Shown here: positions 17,097 through 26,616 of the stretch, in pieces
Layout of the letters: the number at the start of each line of letters is the position of its first letter
How positions within the stretch are numbered: position 1 is the first letter of the stretch
DNA from: Arenibacter sp041392165
GTDB lineage: Bacteria; Bacteroidota; Bacteroidia; Flavobacteriales; Flavobacteriaceae
Direction of reading: 5' to 3'
Assembly (NCBI GenBank): GCA_041392165.1
Contig: JAWKMN010000002.1
Location: 248,001-312,000 of the forward strand
Length of the DNA stretch: 64,000 nucleotides
Notes under the pieces: generated by a model
The model's database searches: none
The model's input: only the letters and a program-made list of their open reading frames with translations
Told to the model about the DNA's origin: nothing
Translations under genes and position numbers: made by a program

Positions 17097-18140
17097 TCAG
17101 TTTACAGCCTTAATTAGGTGAATATAGACCGGAAAGTGATCGCTATACCCCCCAATATAGTTTCCTCCGGCGTAAGTGCGTAAGGGATATCCTTTGTACT
17201 GGCCTTTTTTATCTATAAGGTAAGTTGGATGATATACCCCGGCTTTCCAGAATCGGTATCTATATGGTATTTTTTGGGTAATATGGGCCGTGAAAAAGAA
17301 TTGATCGAATAAGTACCATCGGTCCCTATAGGCCAAAGAGCCAATTCCCTTTTTAAAGAGCATTTCCATAGGATTGTAAAGATCTATATTTTCCAAATCG
17401 CCGACTTTACCCTTGGTTTTTAATATTTTTTTTAAACTATCATCTATAGGGTTGTCATTAAGATCGCCCATGCTAATGATTCTTGCTTCTGGATCCATTT
17501 TTGAAATGGAGTCTATGATTCTTTTATTTAATCGGGCCGCGTCTACTCTTTTAAGCCTGCTTTTGGCTTCCCCTCCACTTCTTGAAGGCCAGTGGTTTAC
17601 AATGAAATGTATTTCCTCCCCATCCAAAATACCGCCTACTACCAATTGGTCCCTAGTGTAATCCCTATTATCTTCATCATTAGTAAGCAAGAGCCGTATA
17701 CTGGCAAATGAAGTGGGTAGAAAAACTTTTTTTTTATATAAAAGGGCCACGTCCATACCCCGTTCATCCGGAGAGTCAAAATGAACTATGCCATAGTCCA
17801 CCCCTCTAAGATGGGGATGGGTGGTTAGGTCTTGGAGTACCTGCCTATTTTCCAATTCGCACAGTCCGATAATATCCGGGGAAGTAAGGACATCCGTACC
17901 GCCTATTTCTGACAATACCTTGGATATATTGTATATTTTTTGATGATACCTTGCGGAGGTCCAATTATCCTTTCCATTCGGGGTGCGATCATCGTCCAGA
18001 GTCAATGGGTCGTTGACAGTATCAAATAAGTTCTCCAAATTGTAAAAGGCCACGGTTCTTATTTTATATGTCCTAGCTTCTTGGGACAAAGCCGTTCCAA
18101 GAATAAAATGGACTATAAATAATGTGCAAAAAATATTCAT
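17097..18140 (-). CDS. Exported endonuclease/exonuclease/phosphatase family protein
   Basis: The 347-residue protein has a signal peptide (1-19) and an EEP fold: VAFYNLENLFD at about 31-41 (metal-binding N and E), PDIIGLCELENRQVL near 90, FIVNHWPSRSGG near 180 (catalytic H), ISMGDLNDNPIDDSL near 222 and GYSDHFPVYIHL at the C-terminus (catalytic DH). The motifs for a metal-dependent phosphodiesterase are complete. Export and position next to a TonB receptor and a DUF5689/lamin-tail lipoprotein suggest cutting of extracellular nucleic acid or other phosphodiesters. It is divergent from the receptor with about 120 bp between, an arrangement that allows joint control. Confidence 0.92.
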   Translation of the reverse strand: MNIFCTLFIVHFILGTALSQEARTYKIRTVAFYNLENLFDTVNDPLTLDDDRTPNGKDNWTSARYHQKIYNISKVLSEIGGTDVLTSPDIIGLCELENRQVLQDLTTHPHLRGVDYGIVHFDSPDERGMDVALLYKKKVFLPTSFASIRLLLTNDEDNRDYTRDQLVVGGILDGEEIHFIVNHWPSRSGGEAKSRLKRVDAARLNKRIIDSISKMDPEARIISMGDLNDNPIDDSLKKILKTKGKVGDLENIDLYNPMEMLFKKGIGSLAYRDRWYLFDQFFFTAHITQKIPYRYRFWKAGVYHPTYLIDKKGQYKGYPLRTYAGGNYIGGYSDHFPVYIHLIKAVN

Positions 18141-18261
18141 GGATTAACTTATTTTATTAAAGATCAATATTATAACAAAAATTTTCTGACAATAAAATAA
18201 GAATAATCTTCTAATTATTAATATCTTATACCCTAATTGTTAAAATATTTCATATTTATTA

Positions 18262-21001
18262 ATGAAAAAAAGTTTGGCAATATCTTTTTTATTACTGCAT
18301 GGCGTCTGGGGCAGTTCACAGGAAATTTACTATGTAAAGGGTTTCGTGAAGGATATGGCAACCCAAGAAACTATAGGGTATGCCAAGATTGAAATTTCAG
18401 AAGCTGCCACTGTACATTCTAATCCACCCGATGGAAAATTTGTGCTTTTGCTAAAACGGCCTGGCGATTATATACTTCATATTAGCGCACAGGATTATCT
18501 AATTAAAAGGATGCCCATTACTATAGTTAAGGAAGATCTGGACTTGGGAATTATTTATTTGGATCGTGATATCGTCCAAGAGAAAACCGACAATTTAATT
18601 ACATTAACAGATTCCGATTTGTTGGAAGATGAAAGTATTTCAATGGGCTTTGGGATGTTACAGGCCTCCAGGGATATTTTTATAAATAGGGCGGCATTCG
18701 ATTTTGGTCAGGCATTTTTTCGAGTGCGGGGCTATGGATCTGAAAATGGCGTTATTCTGCTAAACGGTATTCCGATGAACAAATTGGTGGACGGACGTCC
18801 TCAATGGAATAACTGGGGAGGACTTAATGATGTAACCCGAAACCAGGAATTTACACATGCATTACAGGTGTCGGATTATGCTTTCGGAGGCATTTTGGGA
18901 ACTACGAATATTAGTACCAGGCCATCCGCCTTCAGAAAAGGGATGCGTATATCTTCCTCTATATCCAATAGGACCTATGCGGGCCGACTTATGGCTACCT
19001 ATTCCTCGGGCGATATGCAAAATAGGATCAATTACAGCATCTCTGCCTCTAGAAGGTGGGCCAAAGAAGGTTATATTGATGGGACATTGTATGATGCCTA
19101 TTCCTTTTTTGGTGCCTTGGAATATAAATTGGCCAATGAGCATAGTGTCAATTTAACCGGCATTTGGGCCGCCAATCGTCGGGGAAGATCTTCCGCTATT
19201 ACCCAAGAAGTTTTTGAACTGGCAGGGAAAAGATATAATCCCTTTTGGGGTACTCAAAACGGTAATATTAGAAACTCCAGGGAAAGAAAAATTGTAGCGC
19301 CCATAATTATGTTCAATCACTATTATAACACCAAAAGATTGAACCTAAACACTGGGGTGTCCTATCAATTTGGAACAAACTCCAAAGGAAGGCTGGGGTA
19401 CTATGATGCCCCAAACCCAGATAAAACGTATTACAGGTATTTGCCAAGTTATTATATTAATAGTCCTATCGGGGCCAATTTTATAGCGGCCAATATGGCC
19501 AAAGACGGGTTTTTGAAAGACCCACAGTTAAATTGGAACGATCTGTACCAGGCAAATTCAAGTTTGTCCGTTCAAGGCAAAGCCGCTTATATTTTCTACG
19601 ATGACACCAATAAGGATCAACAGTTTAATGCCTCCATCACAGGCAATTACCTCGTAAATGACCACCTCAAAATTGATTTGGGGGCACATTATACCCATTT
19701 GGACTCGGACAACTACGCCAAAATAAACAACTTGTTGGGAGCAGATTTTCATGAGGACATAGACCCATTTTCAAACACAAGGAACGATTTGGAAGGACCT
19801 CTTAATAAAACGGTATCCAATGTATTCAATTATTATTATAATATTAATGCGGAGGTCTATGATGTCTTTGCCCAATTGGGTTTAACGTACCCGAAATGGG
19901 AAGTTTTCTTGGGCGCTAATTATACTTCAACCCAATACCAACGGGATGGTAAATTTAGGAACGAACGCTTTTTGAACACCTCCTTCGGAAAGGGCAAAAA
20001 GGTTGCGTTTTCCAATTTCGGGGCCAAAGGAGGGGTTACCTATAAGTTTAACGGAAGGCATTGGGTAAACATAAATGGGGCGTATTTAATGAAGCCCCCG
20101 GTCTATCAAAATGTCTATATAAACCCGAGGGAGAGTAATCAAGTGGTAGATGATATTCAAAGCGAAAAAATTACAACTACCGATTTTAACTATTATATGA
20201 GACTGCCAAGTTTAACGGGACGCCTAACCGGGTATTACACGCGATTTCAGAATAGTACTGATATTAATTTTTTCTTTGTGGACGCTGGGGTGGGCAGCGA
20301 TTTTGTACAGGAAGTCCTTACGGAGTTGGATAAATTACATCTAGGGACGGAATTGGGACTGGAGTATCAGCTTTCATCTACCGTGAAACTATCCTTCGTT
20401 GCGGCCGTAGGCAAATATCTTTATGCCAGTGACCCCTTGGTAACCATTAATTTTGATACGGCTGGGGCAGAGGAAGAAATCCTTAGCCCCGAAGGCAATA
20501 TAGATTTAGGGGCTGCCAAGGTAAAGGATTACAAATTGTCCCAAGGGCCTCAAAAGGCATTTGCCCTTGGGATGGAATACCGGGACCCCAAATATTGGTG
20601 GATAGGTGCCACTACCAATTATTTGGGGAATAATTATGCCGGTATTTCTACAATAACCCGGACAGAGAGTTTTTATTTAAATCCGGATACGGGGTCTGTA
20701 TTTCCCAATGCCACAGATGAAAATGTAGAACGCCTATTGTCTCAAAAAAAATTGGACAATTTTTATTTGTTGAATATGGTGGGGGGCAAATCTTGGTTGA
20801 AAAAGGGGAAGTATATCAGTGTTTTTGCAAGTATTAACAACATTTTTGATGCCGTTTTTAGAACGGGGGGGTATGAACAAAGTAGGAACGGTAATTTCGA
20901 CAGTTGCAACAGGACAATTTAAGTGGTACCCTCATTTGCCCCTAAATATTGGTATGGTTAATGGACGTACCTATTTTATAAATTTTGCCATTAGTTTTTA
21001 A
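18262..21001 (+). CDS. TonB-dependent receptor, last 27 codons broken by frameshifts
   Basis: The open frame runs 886 codons to a TAA at 20922. It has a signal peptide (1-20), a carboxypeptidase-regulatory domain (about 24-100), a plug (about 120-225) and the barrel. After GNF near 20897 the normal barrel end can only be read by changing frame three times: QLQQDNLSGT, then PSFAPKYWYG, then NGRTYFINFAISF stopping at 21001. Joined, these give a regular receptor C-terminus with final aromatic F. Missing C residues at about 20898 and 20930 and an extra T at about 20960 explain it. Sequence error is the simplest reading. With the exonuclease and the DUF5689 lipoprotein it probably forms one uptake locus. 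Confidence 0.88.
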
Positions 21002-21021
21002 TCTAAATAATTCTCTGTAGG

Positions 21022-21084
21022 CCCTGCCTATGGGTGCTCGATTTACCTCTCCTTTAGGGAGACTGCCTTTGAGGGTAGGCAGGG
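21022..21084. repeat. REP-like inverted repeat between receptor and lipoprotein genes
   Basis: CCCTGCCTA at 21022-21030 is the exact complement of TAGGCAGGG at 21076-21084. An inner pair TCTCC/GGAGA lies at 21048-21062. GC content is higher than in the flanks, as in dispersed intergenic repeats of flavobacteria. Confidence 0.5.
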
Positions 21085-21155
21085 TCAGAACTGTCCGAAA
21101 AGGTAATTCTGGGTGGGGGACATTCACCATTGGAACGGGAAGAAATAGTGGAACA

Positions 21156-22529
21156 ATGAATTTTGGAGTTCGTCATATGGTATACCTTGCCTGCCTTCTG
21201 GGCATATATCTTGTAATGGCCTGTGTTAAGGATATAAATTTTGAGACTCCCAAATTTGGCTGTGCATCCGATGATCTTTCGGCGAATTTTACCATAAGGG
21301 ATTTAAAGGCGCTTTATGTAGATGAATTAATACAGATCAAGGAAGATTGGATTATAGAAGGGTATGTAGTATCATCCGATGTGGCCGGTAACTTTTTTGG
21401 AACCATGCACATTCAGGATAGACTTATGAACCCTACAGAGGGCCTACAATTGGAAATTGACCTCAGGGATTCACATCTGTTTTATGAAGTGGAGTCCAAA
21501 ATCCTTATAAAGTGCAAGGGACTCTATTTGGGGATGAGCAGAGGGGCCATTAAATTAGGGGGCGTTTTTAACGTTTTTGGCAATGCTTCCGTAGGGCGTT
21601 TGCCAGCGGCGATAGTAAGGCAGCATTTATTTAAATCCTGTGATCCATTGGTTACGATCCAGCCAAAAGAGGTTGGCATCAGTGAGTTGGACAACGCCAT
21701 GACGAGCACTTTGGTCCGGTTGGGCAATATGGAAATTGTATTGGCCGAAGTAGGGCAGACCTTTGCTGTTAAAGAGGAAGAAACTATAAGGACATTGATC
21801 AACTGTGAAGATTTGGAACTTCAATTGCTGAATAGTGGATATTCCGATTTTCAAGCCAATCTTTTGCCGGAAGGCAATGGAACCATAACCGGGGTTTTGA
21901 TCAAGGACAATAAGGATTTTCAATTGGTAATAAGGGATATTTCCGATATTGCGTTTACCGATATTCGTTGTGAAGATCTGGTGGACGAATTTACCTCATC
22001 AAAAATTTTTATTTCGGAATTGGCGGATCCAGATAACAATGCAGGCGCAAGGTTCGTAGAACTTTTTAATTCGGATTCCCAACCTCTCAGCTTAAAAGGG
22101 TGGACCTTTAGAAGGTACACCAATGATAATACGGAAATAAGTGCTACCATAGATTTGTCCGGGTTTGTAATTGAAGCCAATAGCACCTTTGTTATTTCTC
22201 CCAATGCTTCCGAGTTTGAAATGGTATATGGTTTTCCGCCCAATCATAGTGTTTCCACAAATAGTCCGGCAGATTCCAATGGTGATGATAATTTGGAATT
22301 GGTGGATCCTTTTGGGACTGTAATAGATAGCTTTGGAGTTATTGGCGAGGATGGGTCTGGTACCAATCACGAATTTGAGGATGGCAGGGCAATACGTAAC
22401 GGAAATATCTCAGAAGCCAATCCAAATTATACTCCAACAGAATGGACCATTTATAATGATTCTGGAGGAGAGGGTACCATTAATGAGCCTCAAAATGCTC
22501 CGGACAATTTTAATCCGGGCATCCGGTAA
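21156..22529 (+). CDS. DUF5689 lipoprotein with C-terminal lamin-tail domain
   Basis: The ATG at 21156 (or 21177) is chosen because it gives a lipoprotein signal with lipobox LVMAC; the longer frame from 21030 would run through the repeat at 21022-21084. The chain of about 457 residues has a DUF5689 region (about 25-280, with IKEDWIIEGYVVSSDVAGNFFGTMHIQD) and a lamin-tail domain (about 295-445, KIFISELADPDNNAGARFVELFN, then GWTFRRYTND). Lamin-tail domains often accompany extracellular nucleases. The protein probably sits on the outer membrane beside the receptor upstream. Binding or processing of DNA-derived ligand is an inference from context. Confidence 0.85.
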   Translation: MNFGVRHMVYLACLLGIYLVMACVKDINFETPKFGCASDDLSANFTIRDLKALYVDELIQIKEDWIIEGYVVSSDVAGNFFGTMHIQDRLMNPTEGLQLEIDLRDSHLFYEVESKILIKCKGLYLGMSRGAIKLGGVFNVFGNASVGRLPAAIVRQHLFKSCDPLVTIQPKEVGISELDNAMTSTLVRLGNMEIVLAEVGQTFAVKEEETIRTLINCEDLELQLLNSGYSDFQANLLPEGNGTITGVLIKDNKDFQLVIRDISDIAFTDIRCEDLVDEFTSSKIFISELADPDNNAGARFVELFNSDSQPLSLKGWTFRRYTNDNTEISATIDLSGFVIEANSTFVISPNASEFEMVYGFPPNHSVSTNSPADSNGDDNLELVDPFGTVIDSFGVIGEDGSGTNHEFEDGRAIRNGNISEANPNYTPTEWTIYNDSGGEGTINEPQNAPDNFNPGIR

Positions 22530-22617
22530 TATTATGGGTTGCCAATCCCGAACAGTGGTAATGTAAATAGTATCATTACATGCAGTCATGATACTACAGC
22601 TTTTAATCTTTCCAATT

Positions 22618-24813
22618 TTATGCCACAATAAGTGTAATTCTAAAAAGCGTTCCCTCGTCAACGGTACTTTCAACTTCAATTTTTCCGTTCATTGCCTCTA
22701 TTTGATTTTTGGTTATAAATAGCCCTATTCCTTTAGAATCCTCATGTTCATGAAACGTTTTGTACATTCCGAAAAGCTTTTTTCCATGTCGTTCGAGATT
22801 GATTCCCAGACCGTTGTCCTTAAAATCCAGAATAATGGTACTTCCTTCTTTGGCGGCCTGTATCATAATCTTTGGAATTCTTTTGGGGCTGCAGTACTTA
22901 ATACTGTTGGTAAAAAGATTTAGAAAGATACTGTCTAGATAGGCATGTATACCTTTCACATGAATCGATTTATCTATGGAGATATGACATTCAACATTTT
23001 TTTGATGTAGGAGGGCACTAATATTTTTCTCAACGTTTTTAACTATGTCATGTAAACAAACATTCTGTAATTGGCCTTTGGCTTCGGTACTGATCTGTAC
23101 AACTTCATTTAGATGCGCAACCGTTTCGTTTAAACTGTCGGAGGCATTTACTATCATTGCCTCAATTTCCTTTTTTTCACTTTCTCCTTGTTCCTCAATT
23201 AAATAATTGGATAGCATGGAAAGATTGGAAGAATGCGAACGCAGATTGTGGGATACAATATGGGCAAAATTCAATAAACTGTTGTTTTGACTCTTAGTTA
23301 GTTTTAAAAACTCTTCCGATTTCTTTTGGGCTTCAATTTTTGCGGTAATATCAACAACTTGGGAAATAAAATGGGATAGGTTTCCCTCTATGTCCTTTAC
23401 TGCAGTTACTGTTAATACTACATATACCACGCGACCTTCTTTGTGAAAATATCTTTTTTCCATTTGATAGCTGTCACCCTTACCATCCAATAGAACCCGC
23501 AAATGGCCTAGGTCCTTGTCCAAATCTTCTGGATGGGTAATATCTTGAAAGGAAAGTTGCAATAGTTCATTTCTGGAATATCCCAAACTAAGACAGAGGC
23601 TGTCATTGACGTCCAACCAGGTACCATTCGTAGCTACAAGCGCCATCCCTACAGCAGATGATTTAAAAGATCCTTTGAAAGATTCCTCGCTCTTGTTCAA
23701 CTTTAATTGGGTGTTTACTAATTCGGTGATATCCCAATTGGTTCCGACCATTTTAATTACTTTTCCGCTATTGTCCCTGATAATACCGGCATTGGCTTTT
23801 ATGTGCTTTATAGCGCCATCTGGATGAACTATCCGAAATTGTGTCTTAAAATCCCGGATTCCTGACACGGCCATGTCGAACTCCTTTAGGCATCGCTCCA
23901 GATCATCGGGATGTACAGTGGCTTTCCAGGATTCGAAATTGCCCTTGAAGTCCTTGGGTTTTACGCCAAACAACGGGAACATTTCGTCGTTCCAATCAAG
24001 CTCATCTTTGTGTATATTGTATTCCCAAATTCCAATGTTGGCCGCTTCTGTAGCCAAATCAAGCCTTTCCTTGATTTGGGCATTCTTTATTTCGGCTTTT
24101 TTCTTTTTATCAATATCTTGAAATATGCCATAAAGTCTCACGCATCTTCCATTGACAAACTCGGGCATTCCCTTGGCCCTAACCCAAAGCTCTTTACCTT
24201 TTGCCGTAACAATCTGCAATTCGGTATCCCATTCTTCACCCTTGGTTATGGCCCTTTGGATCAACATGGTAATTTTTTCCCTATGTTCTCCTTCCTTGTA
24301 GAAATTTATTCCTGTCTCCAGACAAGGAACATAATCTTTGGGCACCTCGTGTATCTCCTTGGTAATTTTGGACCAATGAATGGTATTGGTAATCATATCC
24401 AAATCCCAACCTCCCATTTTGGCAACATTTTCGGCCGCGATCAATTGATCTTTGGTGCGCTTTACTTTCGTAATGTTGGTGCTGGTTATTATTAGGCCAC
24501 CAATTGTACCGTCAAAGTCTTTCCAAGGCTTAATGTTCCATTGATACCATTTATTGCCACCGTCAGGCAGTATATGATTTTGTTCCTCAACAATATTTTT
24601 GTCAATGAAAAGACTATTCTCCAAGATATTTCGAAATACCGCAGGCGTACTTGGGACAATTTCAAAAAAAGATTTTCCAAGGATTTCTCTATGGGGGTTT
24701 ACAAATTCTTGTTGCCAAGGTTCCGAACAATTAATAAAACAGAGATTGGTATCCAAAGTGGCAATGGCAATAGGGGCTTCTTCTATTGTAAAGGTACGCG
24801 TTACTGGATTCAA
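22618..24813 (-). CDS. Cytosolic four-PAS sensor histidine kinase
   Basis: The 731-residue protein has no signal or membrane helix. Four PAS domains can be followed (about 8-125, 130-250, 255-370, 375-495), several ending with PAC motifs, then a dimerisation helix with H in IVSHNLRSHSSNLSMLSNYL near 525 and an ATPase domain with N in LFTNSIKYCSP, DNGLGI and GIGLFITKNQIEAMNGKI. It lacks a receiver domain and no response regulator gene is adjacent, so it is an orphan kinase. The signal is unknown; PAS domains of this kind may bind flavin or heme, but no conserved cofactor cysteine is obvious. Confidence 0.92.
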   Translation of the reverse strand: MNPVTRTFTIEEAPIAIATLDTNLCFINCSEPWQQEFVNPHREILGKSFFEIVPSTPAVFRNILENSLFIDKNIVEEQNHILPDGGNKWYQWNIKPWKDFDGTIGGLIITSTNITKVKRTKDQLIAAENVAKMGGWDLDMITNTIHWSKITKEIHEVPKDYVPCLETGINFYKEGEHREKITMLIQRAITKGEEWDTELQIVTAKGKELWVRAKGMPEFVNGRCVRLYGIFQDIDKKKKAEIKNAQIKERLDLATEAANIGIWEYNIHKDELDWNDEMFPLFGVKPKDFKGNFESWKATVHPDDLERCLKEFDMAVSGIRDFKTQFRIVHPDGAIKHIKANAGIIRDNSGKVIKMVGTNWDITELVNTQLKLNKSEESFKGSFKSSAVGMALVATNGTWLDVNDSLCLSLGYSRNELLQLSFQDITHPEDLDKDLGHLRVLLDGKGDSYQMEKRYFHKEGRVVYVVLTVTAVKDIEGNLSHFISQVVDITAKIEAQKKSEEFLKLTKSQNNSLLNFAHIVSHNLRSHSSNLSMLSNYLIEEQGESEKKEIEAMIVNASDSLNETVAHLNEVVQISTEAKGQLQNVCLHDIVKNVEKNISALLHQKNVECHISIDKSIHVKGIHAYLDSIFLNLFTNSIKYCSPKRIPKIMIQAAKEGSTIILDFKDNGLGINLERHGKKLFGMYKTFHEHEDSKGIGLFITKNQIEAMNGKIEVESTVDEGTLFRITLIVA

Positions 24814-25170
24814 AATTATATGGGCTTTTAGGGGAATTAATAAACTAAACGCAGAAGTATTGCTGTAAATTGTGAAAGTGATATAAATATCCCTGAGAAA
24901 GCGAATCTTTGGCGTTTTAGAGAACGACTATCTTTACATACCGCAAATTTTAATCTATAGGATACTTGTTTTGTGGACATGGTTCATGCCATATAAAGTT
25001 TTTTATACCTCTCTGAAAATTGTAGAATAAGTAGTATTCCGGCATAGGCTTGGGCTACTTTTCAGAATATTTGATGTGTTTTGTCGGTTTTAATGGGATT
25101 ATATTTAAACTATATTTTCAGTTTATTAAAGTGCTTGTTTTTTTATACTTTTAACTAAAGACATTTTAGT
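24814..25170. other. Intergenic gap without recognisable features
   Basis: This 357-bp AT-rich stretch lies between the divergent PAS kinase and ankyrin genes. I see no ORF, hairpin or confident promoter; it presumably holds the two divergent promoters. Confidence 0.4.
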
Positions 25171-25644
25171 ATGAACGAGTTTTTCTTTAACGAGATTAGG
25201 AACGGTAACTTTGATGAGGTAAGAGCCATGTTGAAGAAGAATCCCTTGCTTTTGGACAGTAAAGATCAAAGAGGGTCTACCCCCCTTATTTTGGCCACTT
25301 ATTACGACCAAGAGGAAATAACCGACCTTTTGTTGGAATGGGGTGCTAAGATCGATGCCAAGGACGCCTCCGGCAATACGGCCTTAATGGGGGTATGTTT
25401 TAAGGGTTTTACGGATATCGCCAAGAAGCTGATAGACAAAGGGGTAAGTGTTGATGAACGGAATACCATGGGGGCTACCTGTCTCATTTATGCCGCCATG
25501 TTCAATAGGGAAGAGATCGCTAAAATGCTTTTGGCCAAAGGAGCGGATGTATCCATCAAAGACGTACGTGGCCTTACCGCCCTAGATCATGCAAAAGCAC
25601 AAGGAACTTCTTCACTTATTGCCCTATTGGAGAATGCCCAATAA
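25171..25644 (+). CDS. Ankyrin repeat protein
   Basis: The 157-residue cytoplasmic protein consists of about four ankyrin repeats of 33 residues (for example RGSTPLILATYYDQEEITDLLLEWGAKIDAKD, paraphrased: each repeat shows the TPL/TAL helix start, LL second helix and GAD/GAK turn). No other domain or signal is seen. Such proteins bind partner proteins. In flavobacteria stand-alone ankyrin genes sometimes sit near catalase genes, but no such neighbour is here. Partner unknown. Confidence 0.9.
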   Translation: MNEFFFNEIRNGNFDEVRAMLKKNPLLLDSKDQRGSTPLILATYYDQEEITDLLLEWGAKIDAKDASGNTALMGVCFKGFTDIAKKLIDKGVSVDERNTMGATCLIYAAMFNREEIAKMLLAKGADVSIKDVRGLTALDHAKAQGTSSLIALLENAQ

Positions 25645-25827
25645 CAACTATGGATTTAGAAGAACAATAGGTCCTTGTAAAAAGTAATAAGGACAGGGTT
25701 TGATAGCCGGGAACCGCTCTTTGATATGGTTTGCCTGTACTATCCGTGTACAGTATCTTGGATACTCGAAAATAAGACAACTTTATGGGTTATGGAACGA
25801 AATGCATGCCAAGACCTATTTTGACCA

Positions 25828-26616
25828 ATGAATATGGCCATGGAAAACCAACTTAAATTAGCACTTATACAATCTTCCCTAGTTTGGGAAGACCCGGAAA
25901 GGAATAGGGAAAACTTTTCCGAAAGGCTCGATTCCGTAGATGGGGAGGTAGATCTGGTAATACTTCCCGAAATGTTTACCACTGCCTTTACCATGACTCC
26001 ATGGAACGTTGCCAAGGAGGAAGGGGAGGAATCCGTAAAATGGATGCAAAGGGAAGCGGCCAGAAAAAATATGGCCTTATGTGGTAGTATGGTCTATTTT
26101 GCCGATGGGCAATACTATAACCGACTTTGGTTTGTGGAGCCCGATGGAAAATCCGGTTTTTATGACAAGCGACATACCTTTACACTTGCTGGGGAGGATA
26201 AGATATATAATAAAGGGGGAAGACGGATTGTGATGGATTATAAGGGTTTTAGGATCTGTCCCCTTATTTGTTATGACCTACGCTTTCCCGTATGGGCAAG
26301 GAATACAGAGGACTATGATGTGCTAATATATGTTGCCAATTGGCCGCAGCCGAGAATTAATGCTTGGGATGCCCTACTAAAGGCACGTGCCATTGAAAAC
26401 ATGGCTTATGTAGTAGGGGTCAACAGGGTCGGCACCGATCATACAGGACATAATTATCCCGGCCATTCTACCGTAAACAACGTCTTTGGCGAACCCATCC
26501 TATTTTCAACTGATGAAAAGGTGCTTTATGCCACTTTGGATAAAAAACATATTTCCGAAGCGAGGGAAAAATTAAAGTTTTTGGAGGATCGGGATCATTT
26601 TATTTTGAAAGGGTAA
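25828..26616 (+). CDS. Omega-amidase/nitrilase superfamily amidohydrolase (YafV-like)
   Basis: The 262-residue enzyme has the complete nitrilase triad: E in LPEMFTTAF near 52, K in DKRHTF near 112 and C in CPLICYDLRFPVW near 151. The HTFTLAGEDKIYNKG block and final NVFGEPI region resemble the omega-amidase subgroup, which hydrolyses alpha-ketoglutaramate and alpha-ketosuccinamate to repair dead-end transamination products. Soluble and cytoplasmic. ATGs at 25828, 25834 and 25840 are all possible starts. Its 3' end overlaps the convergent Ig-like gene by 17 bp. Confidence 0.9.
   Translation: MNMAMENQLKLALIQSSLVWEDPERNRENFSERLDSVDGEVDLVILPEMFTTAFTMTPWNVAKEEGEESVKWMQREAARKNMALCGSMVYFADGQYYNRLWFVEPDGKSGFYDKRHTFTLAGEDKIYNKGGRRIVMDYKGFRICPLICYDLRFPVWARNTEDYDVLIYVANWPQPRINAWDALLKARAIENMAYVVGVNRVGTDHTGHNYPGHSTVNNVFGEPILFSTDEKVLYATLDKKHISEAREKLKFLEDRDHFILKG

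Noticed and set aside
21030..21155. N-terminal extension of the DUF5689 lipoprotein
   Set aside because: It crosses a GC-rich inverted repeat and would bury the lipoprotein signal; the ATG at 21156 gives a proper lipobox.
23911..24495. 194-codon plus-strand ORF opposite the PAS kinase
   Set aside because: Shadow frame of a well-supported kinase gene; no domain or start context.
25660..25690. Terminator after the ankyrin gene
   Set aside because: GTCCTT/AAGGAC stem is short, loop is long and there is no T run.
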